From NCBI GenBank assembly GCA_904063045.1, contig CAJFCJ010000128.1, positions 12,532-45,112 on the forward strand: a stretch of DNA of 32,581 bases. The letters run 5' to 3'. Numbering within the stretch: the first letter of the stretch is position 1; each line of letters opens with the position of its first letter. Below are positions 10,201-21,498 of the stretch, piece after piece. A program made the translations under genes and the position numbers. The notes under the pieces were generated by a model, which was given only the letters and a program-made list of their open reading frames with translations, ran no database searches and was not told the origin of the DNA. This DNA comes from Dimorphilus gyrociliatus (lineage: Eukaryota > Annelida > Polychaeta > Dinophilidae).

Positions 10201-13200
10201 CAAACTTTAAGAGAGACAAAATGATTTGTTTTTTCTCTAATCATTTAAGATACTACTATTCAAATTTTCTTGTAAGGAGTTTGTGCATATTTCATCAGTT
10301 GCATCATAACAATTAATTTCACTGTTACACATTTGTTTGTCATCAATGCATTGTCTATTCGTACAGCTTTTATAAAATTTCAACAGTTGTTTGGTTATTA
10401 CAAGAAGATAGGAATGATGAGTCTCTGTACTTACCGTCTTCTATTTAAAGAACAATGATCCCATTCTACAAAAATTTCACGTATATTTCATATATTTTTC
10501 ATTGGTTGATCATATTACCACAGTTTTTCTCATCTTCTTCATTCAGACAATCCGGAATGTAATTACAAACGTGCTTATAGTTAATTATAGAATTGTTATT
10601 ACAATAAAAATCTTCATAATAAGGGCAATTTTCTTCATCTTCTCCCGAAAAACAATCATTTTCTCCATCACATAAATATATGATATTAATAAATATTCCA
10701 TCATCAGAGCAGAAGTATATGTTTTTGAGTGATGTATCTTGTTGTTGAAAAATTTCAATTGTTAATTGTTTGCTTACTGAATTTTCAATATATTTTTCAT
10801 GTTTTCCATCAGAAACTAAAATAATATGATGAATTATTTTGTTGATACATTTAGATTTAGTATTTTAGTTTACTTGGGAAATTAATACATGGTATTGTTG
10901 ATATTTGAATAATCTGACATTCTGATGGTTCAGTGTTGTATGGTTTTTGTTTAAAGTATTGTTTCACTACTAGTTTATTAAAGCTATGATGTAATTTAAT
11001 GCTTTTATGTTGAAATGAAGCTATATCTTTATAAATGAAACAAAGTGATATCTTTGATGGTACATTTACTTTTTGTTTTGTTCCTCGAAATATAAAACAC
11101 ATGTCTGTTTTACTAAGAATTTTTTATACGTTATTAGATGTAAATAGTCCTAATATCATTACGTAACATCACTACCTTTTATAGCTGTTCTCAAATGATG
11201 TAAAATCATATGGTTTGTTGTCTAAGTGAACAGTTACAAACCTATTTCTTCTATCTTTAATTATTTTCATTTCTGACACAGACATTTTAAAAGCGGAAAT
11301 AAGGAAATTTACTAAAATAGCTTGACAATTGTACTACTTCCGGGTAAGATGAATTGCTTGTTAAATGTAGCATCCAAGAGTTTATCATCTGTTATCAATG
11401 ACAATATTCTGATTTTTTCCATAAATTTCAAAAATTCAAAATTTTGAAACGATAAATGTGCCAATGTACTATTCTTTTTTTTACAAAACATTTCACTTTT
11501 CTCAATTGATGTTCTTTTACTTTTCCAAAAAAGATAACAGTTGTTCTTGTATAAAAATGCATTTCTATTGCTGCATACTAAGTTTGGGAATATTTTTTTT
11601 TTAACATTATATCCATTTTCAATTGATATTTTAAAGAAAAACCTTTTCCATTATTTCTGCATTCTATGCTTAGTGATGAATTACTATACATTGCCATCAA
11701 TTTTCTAGAATTTAGAACAGAAGGTACAAATTTTTTATTGATTTTGAAAGAGCAGAAGGAGGTTTTTTGTTCAAATTTTGTACAATTCACTATTACGTAA
11801 TAGAGTGTAATTATTGTAAAATTGCTTCGTATACTATGAATAGTTCCGTATTCGAAACCCAGAGTATGGCATAGATTGTTTATTTGTTCAAATTGAAATG
11901 ATTCAAAAGATGGTTGATACCAAATATTTTTATAAAAAATTTGCAAATTTCCAATAAAATGAGTAAAATTATGATTTTGTCCAAAATTTAAAATATTTTC
12001 TTCATTATTGAAAAGTCTGTATTGAAAATCTATAAATATATCTATTGTTTATATTTTTGTGCACAGGTCATTCTGATTCATTTTACCTGAGAAATTATTT
12101 TCTATACATTTTACAGATATCATAAAGGAACTTTTATCATTTCTTCTAATTGCACAAGTGTGAAAGTTATTTTTTGATAATTTGCATTTGTTAAGAGTAT
12201 ATAAGATATTGTAAGCATAGGGAAAGTTCAGCTCAGGGCAAGGAGAAGAATCAATCTGTACAATTTGAAAGGAATATAATGATAATAGTATAAAATTTTG
12301 TTCATATAGTTTTCATCACCTGTTCCACTGTTTCAAAGATTTTGAATGTTGGATTAAATGTTTTATTTATACTAAAACACAGAGACATTACTATTTCAGG
12401 GACATTTTCAGATGATTTAAATGATAGCTGTACAATTCCATTAGTCTTGGAATAAACTATAAAAGTACTTCCAAATGGTAGAGAATCACTATGGAATTTT
12501 TTATGAAGGAAGTATGGCATTATTTCAATAACATAATCTAAAAAATAGGATTTGTAATATTCATTTTGTCTTTTACAAATAAAAGCTTGTTAATACACAA
12601 ATATACTTGTTGGCTTTATTTTTTTACCTTTTAACTCTCTTAAATTACATTTAAACTCAGTATAGCTGCTAAGATATTTATTTTTAGAAATAGATTTTAA
12701 ATGGAAAGAATCATTTTTAGAAACAACAGCAAAATAATTTGTATCTAATCCACTTGAATATTTCTTGAAAAATTGAGTTTTAGCACACCAGCTTCTCCTC
12801 ATTTCTTTACTTTCTAGATATAGTCTATATGTTAATTTCAATCTTCTCATTAAAACTGAATAGATCATCCTTTGATTTCTTATTCTTATATTTCCAGTTA
12901 TAATATTGGCAGAAAATATAACTTTAATGTTAGAAAGATGAACAAATGTCAAAGAAAATATTAACTTTTGAAAACTTACATGGTTCATCAATTTTGAAAC
13001 ACTTCAGGCAAATTAAATCATTTCTATTTTCTATATACTTCACTTTGTATCTGTTGATAAGGTTACTTCAATTTGTTTCCAATTATAATATTATTTTTTT
13101 ATTTTAAAGTTTTTGTTAGGAAAGCTCTGAAGTCAATTGTCATCCTATTTCACTTCCTCTTACTAGTCCATGCTTTTTTCAACTGGGAAAGTCAATTCTA

Positions 13201-13733
13201 ATTTCATCTTGAAATATCTTAGCACTTATTTACAGACTTTTCCTAACAAGAAATAGCCACTTACAAACTGATTTTGTTCAAATTAAAACCCAGGTAAGCT
13301 GTGCTTTGAACTCCTATAAAGGAAATTTTCCAAAAATGTTTCAATATGTAAATTGGTATAACTCTGCTATTTTTTAAAGAGGACATGTTGAACTACCTTC
13401 ATGTTGGCATATTTGTGTAGTGCTATGTATTTTATCATAATTCATCGCAGCACAAACTTTTTCCAACCGCCGTTGAATAGCATCAGATGAATATCCAATC
13501 AATTCTGTCTGCTTGTTAAATATTATTTTAAGATTTCCAAAAATGTAATGTTTATTTTCTTTAATTGGTTCAATAAAGAATGAGGAATTTTGTTCAGCTA
13601 ATATATTTTCAGATAAATATTTCCTAATTGGACATTTTACAGAAAATTTTAGACAAGGCATTAAACTAAGTATACACAAAAAAGTTGAATGATAAGGAAA
13701 GAGCATGGCTGTCAGAAAAAGCAACTCTAACAT
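7300..13733 (-). CDS. GRL101-like LDLa/LRR 7TM receptor with lectin-like ectodomain and kinase-like tail
   Basis: Exons (5' to 3'): 13733-13397, 13030-12980, 12921-12628, 12537-12320, 12255-12087, 12029-11643, 11577-11338, 11272-11176, 11112-10874, 10815-10519, 10465-10435, 10366-10257, 10204-8469, 8393-7968, 7921-7882, 7768-7560, 7494-7300. All phases agree, giving about 1691 residues. Residues 1-25: signal peptide. About 50-490: repeated SRCR-like modules (GNLKIIF...VCAAMNYD; GNLQIFY...LCHTLGFEYG). About 490-600: C-type-lectin-like half (NNCYLFW, FCKKKNSTLAHLS). About 690-1030: six LDLa repeats with CDGxxDC/SDE signatures. Then LRRs (LQHLDLSGC) and TM1-TM7 (SVCFTLHISS in loop 2, INPLLY in TM7). 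Tail: MAKSVIKALLFCH...FNTILIQ and DILSYGQVLRKML, resembling kinase helices E and F with HRD and DFG lost. LDLa+LRR+7TM is the GRL101/relaxin-receptor layout; ligand unknown. The last three exons are the least certain and could form a separate gene. Confidence 0.8.
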
Positions 13734-14037
13734 TTATTACATATATATTATTGAAATTTGTTGCAAATAATTGGCACAAAATCATTACAAATTGATAATT
13801 TCACGCCAAAATTAGTTGTATAATATTTATAAAATGTTTATGAAATGAGAAAAATAAACTGGTTAATAAAAATTATAATGAGATATTTTTCTTTCAGGTG
13901 TAAAGTATTACAATATGAAAGTTTCTAATTAATGTCATTTTGCATTTGTACTGAATATGGCAGAACACGAAACACTTTTTTTAGTTTACTTTTTTCTCTA
14001 CAAAAACAACCCTGCATGAGACCTTTTTCTCAACACT
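13734..14037. other. Intergenic stretch between divergent genes
   Basis: Lies between the start of the minus-strand receptor and the inverted-repeat arm upstream of the PAN-like gene. It is AT-rich with no open frame of note. It must contain the receptor promoter; ACATATATATT at 13740-13750 is a possible TATA-like site but is too close to the ATG to be convincing. Confidence 0.4.
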
Positions 14038-14632
14038 CAATGAGCTCTATATAATGAAATATTGATATTTCATTAATCATTTCTTTAGTAAACATGTACT
14101 GTCCAAATATAAGTTTATTAATGGTTAGAATTAGATTTAAAAGCAGAAATAGTAGACATTTTCTCCAAAAAAACAATTTTTGTTTGGTTGCCCACTATAG
14201 TAATTTCTAAGGCTACCTTAAGTTATGAATTTCATTCACTTCTTCGAAAACACTCATTTCCCTAATTTCAACCTTCCAAACTCAGAACTCTTCCTTTTAC
14301 ACAATTCACTATGGATTCATCTGCTTGCATGAATGAAGGTATAAGTAGAGAATTGACCCAAATAATGCCAATCAATTGATAAGAAATACCAGAATTATTT
14401 TAAATTAATAGTAATGGGAACATTTTTCTTTTTATTTAGAATACAGGAAATTGATCCAGTCATCATTTTCTATGTTTATCTATATTCATTAATTAGTCAG
14501 CACTTCTATATCCTTAACTGAACTTATAACTAATTATATTTTCATTTCTCGTTCTCTTATTAAAACATATGGTCAGTATTGAGTTCATGATAAGAAAGTA
14601 TAAAAGAATCCAAATATTCAATTAGTCTGAAT
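14038..14632 (+). repeat. Left arm of a 600-bp inverted duplication
   Basis: From CAATGAGCTC at 14038 to about 14632 the sequence is the reverse complement of 17375-16769, with scattered substitutions and small indels. Shared blocks include AATTTCAACCTTCCAAACTC, CAATCAATTGATAAGAAAT and CTATATTCATTAATTAGTCA. The arm includes the presumed promoter of the gene at 14665. The two arms face each other across about 2.1 kb. Confidence 0.85.
14599..14606 (+). promoter_or_regulatory. TATA box of the PAN-like gene
   Basis: TATAAAAG sits 59 bp before the ATG at 14665, leaving room for a start site near 14630 (TTAGTCTGAATA). The inverted arm keeps a near copy (CATAAAAG on the minus strand, about 16797-16804) pointing left. 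Confidence 0.5.
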
Positions 14633-14664
14633 ATTACCAGACAATTCATCAAATTTTTACCAAG

Positions 14665-15588
14665 ATGATTGTCTCGATAATTTATAAAAAAATTCTTATT
14701 TTATGTTTGGCTTTAACACTGACCTATGCAGGTATTTCCTTAAAATATAAATATAGTTATATATTCATTACATTCACTCTTTTCTTGTTAGTTTGCACTT
14801 ATAATGAAATAACTGGAAAACAAGTAGATACAGGACCATTTGCAATATTTTATGGCAATAATTTGGACTTGTGCAAATATGTTTGTGACCATTTGAGAGA
14901 GTGTCAGTAAGTATTGTGATAAAAGATTTTAAATTATATCTACTTTTTACAAAGTAATCAGAGATTTGTGAAAAAAGTGATAACAAAGTTTAAAGTATAT
15001 TTTTTAAATTTAAGGGCATTTGGTAAACGTTACAGTTACTGCAACTTTAGAAATGCACAATCACCTCTGAAAGATTCGCCTGATAAAGCTTATTCTGATT
15101 GTTTTAAGAAGATTTCTTGTGGTAAAGTTTTTTAATTGAATTATTCAAATTTCTAAATTCAACTTTATTTTGGTGTTCAATTCATTTAGCACAACTTCCA
15201 CTAGTTCAAAGTAAGACGCAAAATGTGGTTAAATATTGACATATATAAATTTATATATGCTTTAGGCAAGAGCTATACTCTCGTATCACAAAAAGAATTT
15301 AATGGTAATCTTTATGGAAGATTTCATGGTGATTGTGCTCACCTCTGCAGCAACATTCCACCTTGCAAGTAATGTCTTTTTCAAACTGGTTCTCATGATT
15401 CTAATTTTCAAAAAAATGATAACAGATCATATGTTAAATATGGAATTTTTTGTGACCTTTTCACCAATAACCATTCAGATCTAAATGAGCTTGTGACAGC
15501 AACAGATAAGAACTATTACTATGAATCCAATGGTGTATCAACAATTGAACCATCTGCAACAATTCCAACTGATAAACCAAGTAAATAA
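14665..15588 (+). CDS. Secreted two-repeat PAN/apple-like protein
   Basis: Exons: 14665-14731, 14792-14906, 15015-15121, 15266-15368 and 15426-15588, all with consensus GT-AG junctions and matching phases. Residues 1-22 form a signal peptide (ILILCLALTLTYAG). Two homologous Cys-rich units follow: VDTGPFAIFYGNNLDLCKYVC...CQAFGKRYSYCNF, and FNGNLYGRFHGDCAHLCSNI...CKSYVKYGIFCDLF. Both have the C-x3-C then aromatic-rich C spacing of PAN/apple or WSC-like lectin domains. The tail is Thr/Pro-rich (STIEPSATIPTDKP). The frame meets TAA at 15588, but AACCAA/GTAAAT at 15580 is also a good phase-1 donor, so the gene may run on to the discoidin-like exons at 17770, which can be entered in phase 1. A secreted binding protein is inferred. 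Confidence 0.65.
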
Positions 15589-16020
15589 GCATTTTTTTTA
15601 TTTTATTTCTTATGAAGAAAATTTATCTGACATAAAAATAATTACATAAATTGAGGCAAATGATACCACTAAGTATTTCGAATTTGGCTTACCATTTTAC
15701 ACTAATCTGTTTTATGCTTCATCCTTACCTCCACAATCATTGTTTGTCAACAATAATTAGAGGTCTATACAACATGCTAAATGTTTATCTCTTTTAGGCT
15801 GAATTTTCAATATTAAAAGATTATCAAAAGATAAATGTCTACAATGTGCGATGTATAATACACCTTTTCATGTCCTATGACTAAATAACCTTTCAAAAGA
15901 ACAACATCTTTACATAATAATCATCATATAAAAGTATTAAAAATTAGTTTCTGTCCTATACATTTTGCATTTGCTAAAGAGAATAGTAGAGATATAAGAG
16001 AGCTGTTTTTTCTATTTATT
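15589..16020. other. AT-rich stretch with no gene seen
   Basis: No open frame, splice-consistent exon or repeat was recognised. If the PAN-like and discoidin-like exons form one gene, this is intron. Confidence 0.4.
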
Positions 16021-16059
16021 ATGAAGAATTAAACAGTCATGTAATGATGGCAAAAATCC

Positions 16060-16765
16060 AGAAAAGATGTATGCAGCACAAAAATTCGAAACAATCAATA
16101 GGTGTATGGGGCACACCAAGAAAGGCTTGGATTATGGACACTATACAAAAGGACTGATAAAGATGACATGTTTCACTACAGAGAAACTATTGGATGAATG
16201 GGGAGAATCCTTCACTGGGCAATTGGAAGACCAAGTAGCAGAAACCAGGAGAAAAATAAAGAAGTATCTGACAATGGTCGAAAACAATTACTCACCTAAA
16301 GTTGATAAGCCTCAAGGAATGGCTTAAGTGATGAAATTAGAAAAGTAGAAGCAGACATAAAAAACATATACATAAGAGCAGTGGGAAGCATGTCAAAGGA
16401 AAATGGTTCAAAAAGAAGGAGCAGCTGCTCTAGTGAGAGAAGTACCTCCTCAGGGAAGAGGAAAAGAAATGTGTATGGAAGCGCAAATGAAAGAGATGAC
16501 GCAGAAATGGCAGAAAAGCAGGCAGAGAATGGAAGAAAGAAAAATGTTATGCCAAACATATGATGCCAAGCAAAGAAAGGAAGTCTAAGCACCTTTGAGA
16601 AGATGGCAGACCAGAGTGACAATGATGAAGTTAACACCACCCTAAAAGCGGATGACATTCTTCAATTTGACACAAATAGGGAAGAATGGTGGATGGAAGA
16701 AAAAGAAAATGTGGTGGCCGAAATTGGGCGAAATAATAGAAATGAAAAGAACAGTGGGAAAAGAA
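16060..16765 (+). pseudogene. Unidentified coding remnant, purine-rich insert
   Basis: Visibly richer in G and C than its flanks and purine-rich on the plus strand. Three protein-like frames follow one another. The first has MYAAQKFETINRCMGHTKKG then EKLLDEWGESFTGQLEDQVA. A second continues LSDEIRKVEADIKNIYIRAV into a Ser/Arg/Lys-rich stretch with GKRKR. A third reads STFEKMADQSDNDEVNTTLK then ILQFDTNREEWWMEEKENVV. The switches imply frameshifts. The charged, coiled-coil-like character and basic patch would suit a transposable-element ORF1 or gag-like protein, but I recognise no domain. It ends exactly where the right inverted arm begins. Confidence 0.4.
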
Positions 16766-16768
16766 GAA

Positions 16769-17375
16769 ATTCATATCAATTGAGTATTTTGATACTTTTA
16801 TGCTTTTTTATCAAGAACTCAATACTGAAACATATGTTTCAATCAGAGAACTAGAAATGAAAGAATAATTAGATATAAGTTCATTTAAGGATATAGAAGT
16901 GCTGACTAATTAATGAATATAGATAAACATAGAAAATGCTGACTGGATCAATTTCCTCTATTCTAAAAAAATAGAAAAATGTTCCCATTACTATTTGTTT
17001 AATATATTCCTAGTGATTTCTTATCAATTGATTGGCATTATTTGGATCAATTCTCTACTTGTAGCTTCATTTAAGCAAGAAGACAAAATCCATAGTGAAT
17101 TGTGTAAAAGGAAGAGTTCTGAGTTTGGAAGGTTGAAATTAGGGAGATGAGTGATTTCAAAGAACTTAAAGAAATTCATACCTAAAGGTAGCTTTAAAAA
17201 TTACTATAGTGGTAAACCAACCAAAAATTGTTTTTTTTGGAGAAAATGTCTACTATTTCTGCTTTTAAATCTAGTGCCAACCAACTGGTTGGGATGCTAC
17301 TTTGCATTAAAAAATTTATATTTGGACAATACATAATTGATGAAATATCAATATTTCATTATGTAGAGCTCATTG
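16769..17375 (-). repeat. Right arm of the inverted duplication
   Basis: Reverse complement of 14632-14038. It carries a displaced copy of the upstream region of the PAN-like gene, oriented so that its promoter would fire leftward into 16060-16765. Its outer end abuts the LTR-like fragment at 17381. Confidence 0.85.
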
Positions 17376-17380
17376 AACCC

Positions 17381-17476
17381 ATTACTAAAGATAAATATGA
17401 ACTACACAGTTTTGCAACTGTAAAGTGATGATTGGATATCAGAGGCAAACCTCAAAGTATATAAATCCTCAAAAGT
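17381..17476 (+). mobile_element. Fragment of an LTR-like repeat
   Basis: Matches 30119-30213 almost base for base: TTACTAAAGATAAATATGAA, then GCAACTGTAAAGTGATGATT, then CAAACCTCAAAGTATATAAA. Homology starts near the expected TG end and stops just after the TATATAAA box. This looks like the 5' part of an LTR. Confidence 0.6.
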
Positions 17477-17532
17477 ATGACTAAGAATTATAAAGAGTTC
17501 TGTACTCAATCTTGACCTAGTTCCTAAATTTA

Positions 17533-17740
17533 GGATATGACAGAAAACGTCCACAAATCAGTGCTTTTACCCTAACCCTAACCCAGCCCTTAGCTGTACC
17601 TAACCTTTTCCATTAGCCCTAACCCTCAGAGGAGACCCTGCTAACTACAAATCAGTTGCTGTTTTCTTTTGCCTAACCATTTCTCAATCCAAATTTTTGT
17701 CTTGAAATTTCTCATTTGTGGACGTTTTCTGTCGACTCCC
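17533..17740. mobile_element. MITE (copy 4)
   Basis: The 208-bp copy runs from GGATATGACAGAAAACGTCC to GGACGTTTTCTGTCGACTCCC, with TACCCTAACCCTAACCC inside. It lies directly upstream of the acceptor of the discoidin-like exons and in the opposite orientation to copy 1. No convincing target duplication was seen. Confidence 0.75.
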
Positions 17741-17769
17741 ATTTATCTTCTTCTTTTTTACAAAGACAG

Positions 17770-19547
17770 ATAGAGTTGTACTCTGTGTACTTTGATGGTG
17801 TTTATAAAATTACAGAAGTTTGTATTTGGAATAGAATTAACAATGGTAAGATCTTACATGTTACTTTATTAAAAAGAAACTGCAAACAACTGCAATAAAT
17901 ACTTTATTTTCTTCAGTCAATTTATCACCATTTGCAGTTTACTCTGAAAAACAAATCTTTCAAGATTCGAACCTTTGTTTTTCATATACTGCACCTTATA
18001 CTTCTCAAAGCAATTACGCGCCTGAAAGCTATCTTTGTAAACCATGTAATTGTACTGGAAGTATACTAAGAATAGTAAAATCGGGTGTTGGAGAAAAACT
18101 TTCCATAACTGATTTTAGAGTAAGAGGAATATTTTTGGAGGAGACTAATATTGAAATTTTGGATTATCAACACTCCACAATTCGATCGGAAACATTAACT
18201 TCGGAATTTAATAATACTCTTTTAATGGATGGATTATATTCAACTACCTTCACAAATGGGCATTCTACAATTCTCCAAAGATACCTGCTTATTGATCTAT
18301 TAAAGAACTACATATTTGATTTATTGATAATCGATACTCCTTCTATTCTGGGTACATAATTTTTTTAGATAACAACTCCATGTTTGTATCTTTTAATCTT
18401 TTTTCAGATAGCAATGTAGGAATTATGTATGTATATGTACAACGAATTTGTCAGACAACCGGAAGTGAACACTTTGACGCTTCAGTCACTCAAATCAATA
18501 ATCCTTATAAACCAGTTCAATATACTCATATACTACACAACGTTAAAAATATTATTGGAAGGTGTATACTGTTGAAGAGTTATGAAGACGTTGATGCTAA
18601 ACTAGAGGGAATCATATCAATATCCAACATTTATATATATCATAAGAATATGATAAATACCAATGATTTCTATGAGAATGGTAAGCAGCTGGCATTTCTT
18701 TCTTTACTACATTGTATCTATCTTTTTTCCTTAAAGATCGTAGTGATGAAATTAATTCTATTCTCCTTCCGAACGGTCAATTTACGAATGAATTATACGA
18801 TAAGAAATTTCTAAATACTTCCGGTTTTGTTACAATCGGCCCGGAAGAAGAATTAACAGTCAACATTAAATCAGCAGCTATTGTTCATATTCTATGCATA
18901 ACAAGTAAATTATTAAACACTACTACTCAATTGTTTAACTATCACAGTTTTTCTTTTCTAATTTCTTCTGCAGTGTATGGACCGCAGAGTTCAATACTAG
19001 TTAAGCCTATATCGGCTGTTACCATTTTGGAACATGTGACATTGAACCAAAATTTCTCTGCTTGGTCAACACATTGTATAGAATTTCAAACATCTTTTAT
19101 ACAAAAGATAATCGTTATTCCATCAAAGAGGGTATTCATCACAGAGATTCAAATCCTTTTACTCAAAACTATATCAATAGGTAATATTTTTATTTTTCTA
19201 TTATAATAAACTCTTAATTTTTTCAATTGTTCAATTCAGTTCCGGTGAACAATTTCCTTGGCAGTTGTACTATACTGAGAAGAGTTAGAATTACAGTACC
19301 GGAATTATACATTAAGAATCAAAATGGAATAGGAGTCAATGGTATTGAAATTACCAATGATTTACAACTAATTGCAACAAATTCTACTTTACTGTCATCA
19401 TTTTGGGAATGCAAGAAGTATGATGAATTTCTAATTGGAAATTTAAACAACTATTTCTACTATTGCAATCCTCAATCTAAAGTTTTGGATATATTGATTA
19501 CAAATTCGAAGACAACAGTAACTAACATAATAATAATACCACCTTAA
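17770..19547 (+). CDS. Discoidin/fucolectin-like multi-domain secreted protein, 5' end missing
   Basis: Exons: 17770-17845, 17917-18351, 18408-18680, 18737-18904, 18974-19180, 19240-19547; every intron is phase 1 and 54-71 bp. The exons hold alternating halves of an F5/8-type-C-like beta-sandwich. N-half signatures: YSVYFDGVYKITEVCIWNR and LLMDGLYSTTFTNGHS...RYLLIDLL. C-half signatures: CNCTGSILRIVKSG...ITDFRVRG, GRCILLKSYEDV...ISISNIYIY, and GSCTILRRVRITV...VNGIEI. There are about four domains, the first lacking its N-terminal half. Fucolectins use this fold to bind fucosylated glycans; a secreted lectin role is inferred. No signal peptide exon was found. The first exon can be read from acceptors ending at 17769 (phase 0) or 17773 (phase 1), and only the latter fits the donor at 15580. 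Confidence 0.6.
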
Positions 19548-20397
19548 TGGAAATTAAAGAGTACTATTGTCACTAGTAGTAATAATTTATTCTGAGCACA
19601 TCTTAAAAAACCTTTGTGAAAAGTGAAATATTAAAAATAAATATTCAAGTATTCATTATAATACATATACCTAATTTTCTTGAAGGTATATTTACAGCTA
19701 TATTTTTTATTATTTGTTTAAGTAATGCCTTGTAGCTAAGAAAAATGGTCAATTTTTTGATGTTATTCATACAAGAAAAAAGTATTGTCTGTTTTGATTC
19801 AATTTATTTATTCAAAAAGCTTGTATTCTCCTCTTTCTATTACATTATAGATTTCAATTATGTTCAGCCTTAAGACTTGCATTGATTTTGCTCTCTTGAA
19901 TTTTTTTTTGACCTTTATTGTTATTATTTCACTCTGAAATGAACAGAGATTATAATTTAAGGTCATCAATGTCTAGTGAGATAATAGTATAGGGAAGGTA
20001 TTCATAGATAAATTACTAATTAGTAAATTAGGTGAAGAGTTATAAAGCTCATCTTTTAAACAGACACACCTTTTGAAAGGATTGATTAAGTAAACGAAAA
20101 GTTGCCAGTTATTTTAAAAAATTTTCTGTTTTTTTTTATTCAAACATATTGAAAAACGGTACAATCAATATATGATAATTTTTATTATACTTGGTTACTA
20201 CGAAGTTCAATTAGAAAATCTCCTTTGATTTTCTTAGAGTAAAATCTTTCTAAGAAATTATCCAAAGTAGAGTTTTAAGTATAAACACAAACTCTTATCA
20301 GCTAGGTAAAGATGACGAATATGGCTATAACAAAGAATAACGTGATAATGAAATTGAAAAGAGTTTAGGAAAGATAAAATATTCTCTTCTGTTCGGC
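19548..20397. other. Stretch with no gene seen
   Basis: Follows the stop at 19547. AT-rich, with poly-A/T runs and no splice-consistent frame. AATAAA at 19638 is a plausible polyadenylation signal for the preceding gene. Confidence 0.4.
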
Positions 20398-20598
20398 TTA
20401 TAATTCTATCATTAAGGTGATATATCTGTTTCTGCGCCTGTAATTATTGTACAAATTAATACAAGCCCATAAAATGCAAATCCATAAAATGTTTGGATGA
20501 TAATTCAATGATTCATATTTGTTATCTAAGAAAATAGATACACTACACTTCAGGGTACAAGCTGCAATGTTTCCATTTGTTTCGAAGAGGTCTGACAC
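20398..20598 (-). other. Possible exon with one hydrophobic segment
   Basis: A good acceptor (CTTTGTGTCAG, about 20590) opens a frame reading DLFETNGNIAACTLKCSVSI, then a hydrophobic run (ILWICILWACINLY), a basic patch (YRRRNRYIT) and a stop. It looks protein-like but belongs to no family I recognise, and no partner exon was found. Confidence 0.25.
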
Positions 20599-20915
20599 AA
20601 AGATTTCATAGGGTATTGGAAATTATAAAAACTTCTTCAATCTCAGCAAAGAATTATTTAAATAATTGCAGGAAATATGAAAATCTACTTTGTATTGGTT
20701 TCAACTAATAGCATTAGTTTAAAAAAGAGATAACAATTTAGATATTCTCTTATATTAGTTACATTAAATGTTGTTTTGAAGTATCTTCTGTAGTAAACAG
20801 GGCTAACTTATTCTATTAAATATCATTTCCAACAATTTTCTCAAAAACTAACATTTTAATTGGCATAAAAAGTATGGCAACGGAAGGATATTATCTGGAT
20901 GAAAAGACAGTTTAA

Positions 20916-21498
20916 TGTTCGGTATGTTTAGCGGCATGGGTTGGAAAAGATCCAAGAGTGCTGCCTTGTCAGTAGACATATTAACTACAATGCTTAAGAT
21001 TGTTCTAAATTCTGAAATTAGTTGCCCAATGTGTAGGGAAAATTGTACTGTTCCTCAAAGCAAAATTCTAAAGCTAAGAAATAATATCATTCTCACTTCT
21101 GTCAAAAAGTCTATTTTATTTGAAAATATATGCAGAGCTCATAAGAAAGAAAGAAGCCGTTGCATCACAGTCAAGCACTCAATCAAGCAACACAAACAGA
21201 ATAAAAGTAAGTTATATAAGGAATGAATATAACAGAACTGTGTGAAAGATATTAGTAGTTATAATAAAAATTGAAATGAAATCGCCATAGGAAATTTCAT
21301 AATGCAAGATCACATATTCAAAAGGCTCAGAACGAGAGTAAAGAATTTCTTGGACATAAAACATTGGAAAATCTCCTAGAAATATCCAATCAATTTCTTC
21401 AATCTTCAAACCTTTTAAATGAAATTGATTTTAGTGAATGTAACATTAGTGAAAATCAGTCTATTCAAGTTGGATATTTCTTAAAAAAGCTATTCTAA
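20916..21498 (+). pseudogene. Decayed RING/TRIM-type E3 ligase gene
   Basis: From 20916 one frame reads CSVCLAAWVGKDPRVLPCQ, then stop, TY, stop, LQCL. This is a RING finger in which the codons expected for its metal-binding His and Cys have become stops. The next frame supplies the RING end, ISCPMCRENCTVPQSKILKL, followed by a CRAHKKER patch that could be a B-box remnant. A third frame (21274 on) gives a helical stretch (ESKEFLGHKTLENLLEISNQ) in the coiled-coil position. The order RING, B-box, coiled coil is that of TRIM ubiquitin ligases. Several frameshifts and stops make it a pseudogene. Confidence 0.6.

Noticed and set aside
10205-10244. ATG at 10244 as the start of the LDLa/LRR receptor
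   Set aside because: The first residues come from intron sequence: a good acceptor (CTCTTAAAG) at 10205 joins in phase to upstream LDLa exons.
16296-16658. 120-codon minus-strand open frame, Leu/Phe/Ser-rich
   Set aside because: It is the antisense of the purine-rich insert, and its composition is what a complement of Lys/Glu/Arg codons gives. No domain or splice support.
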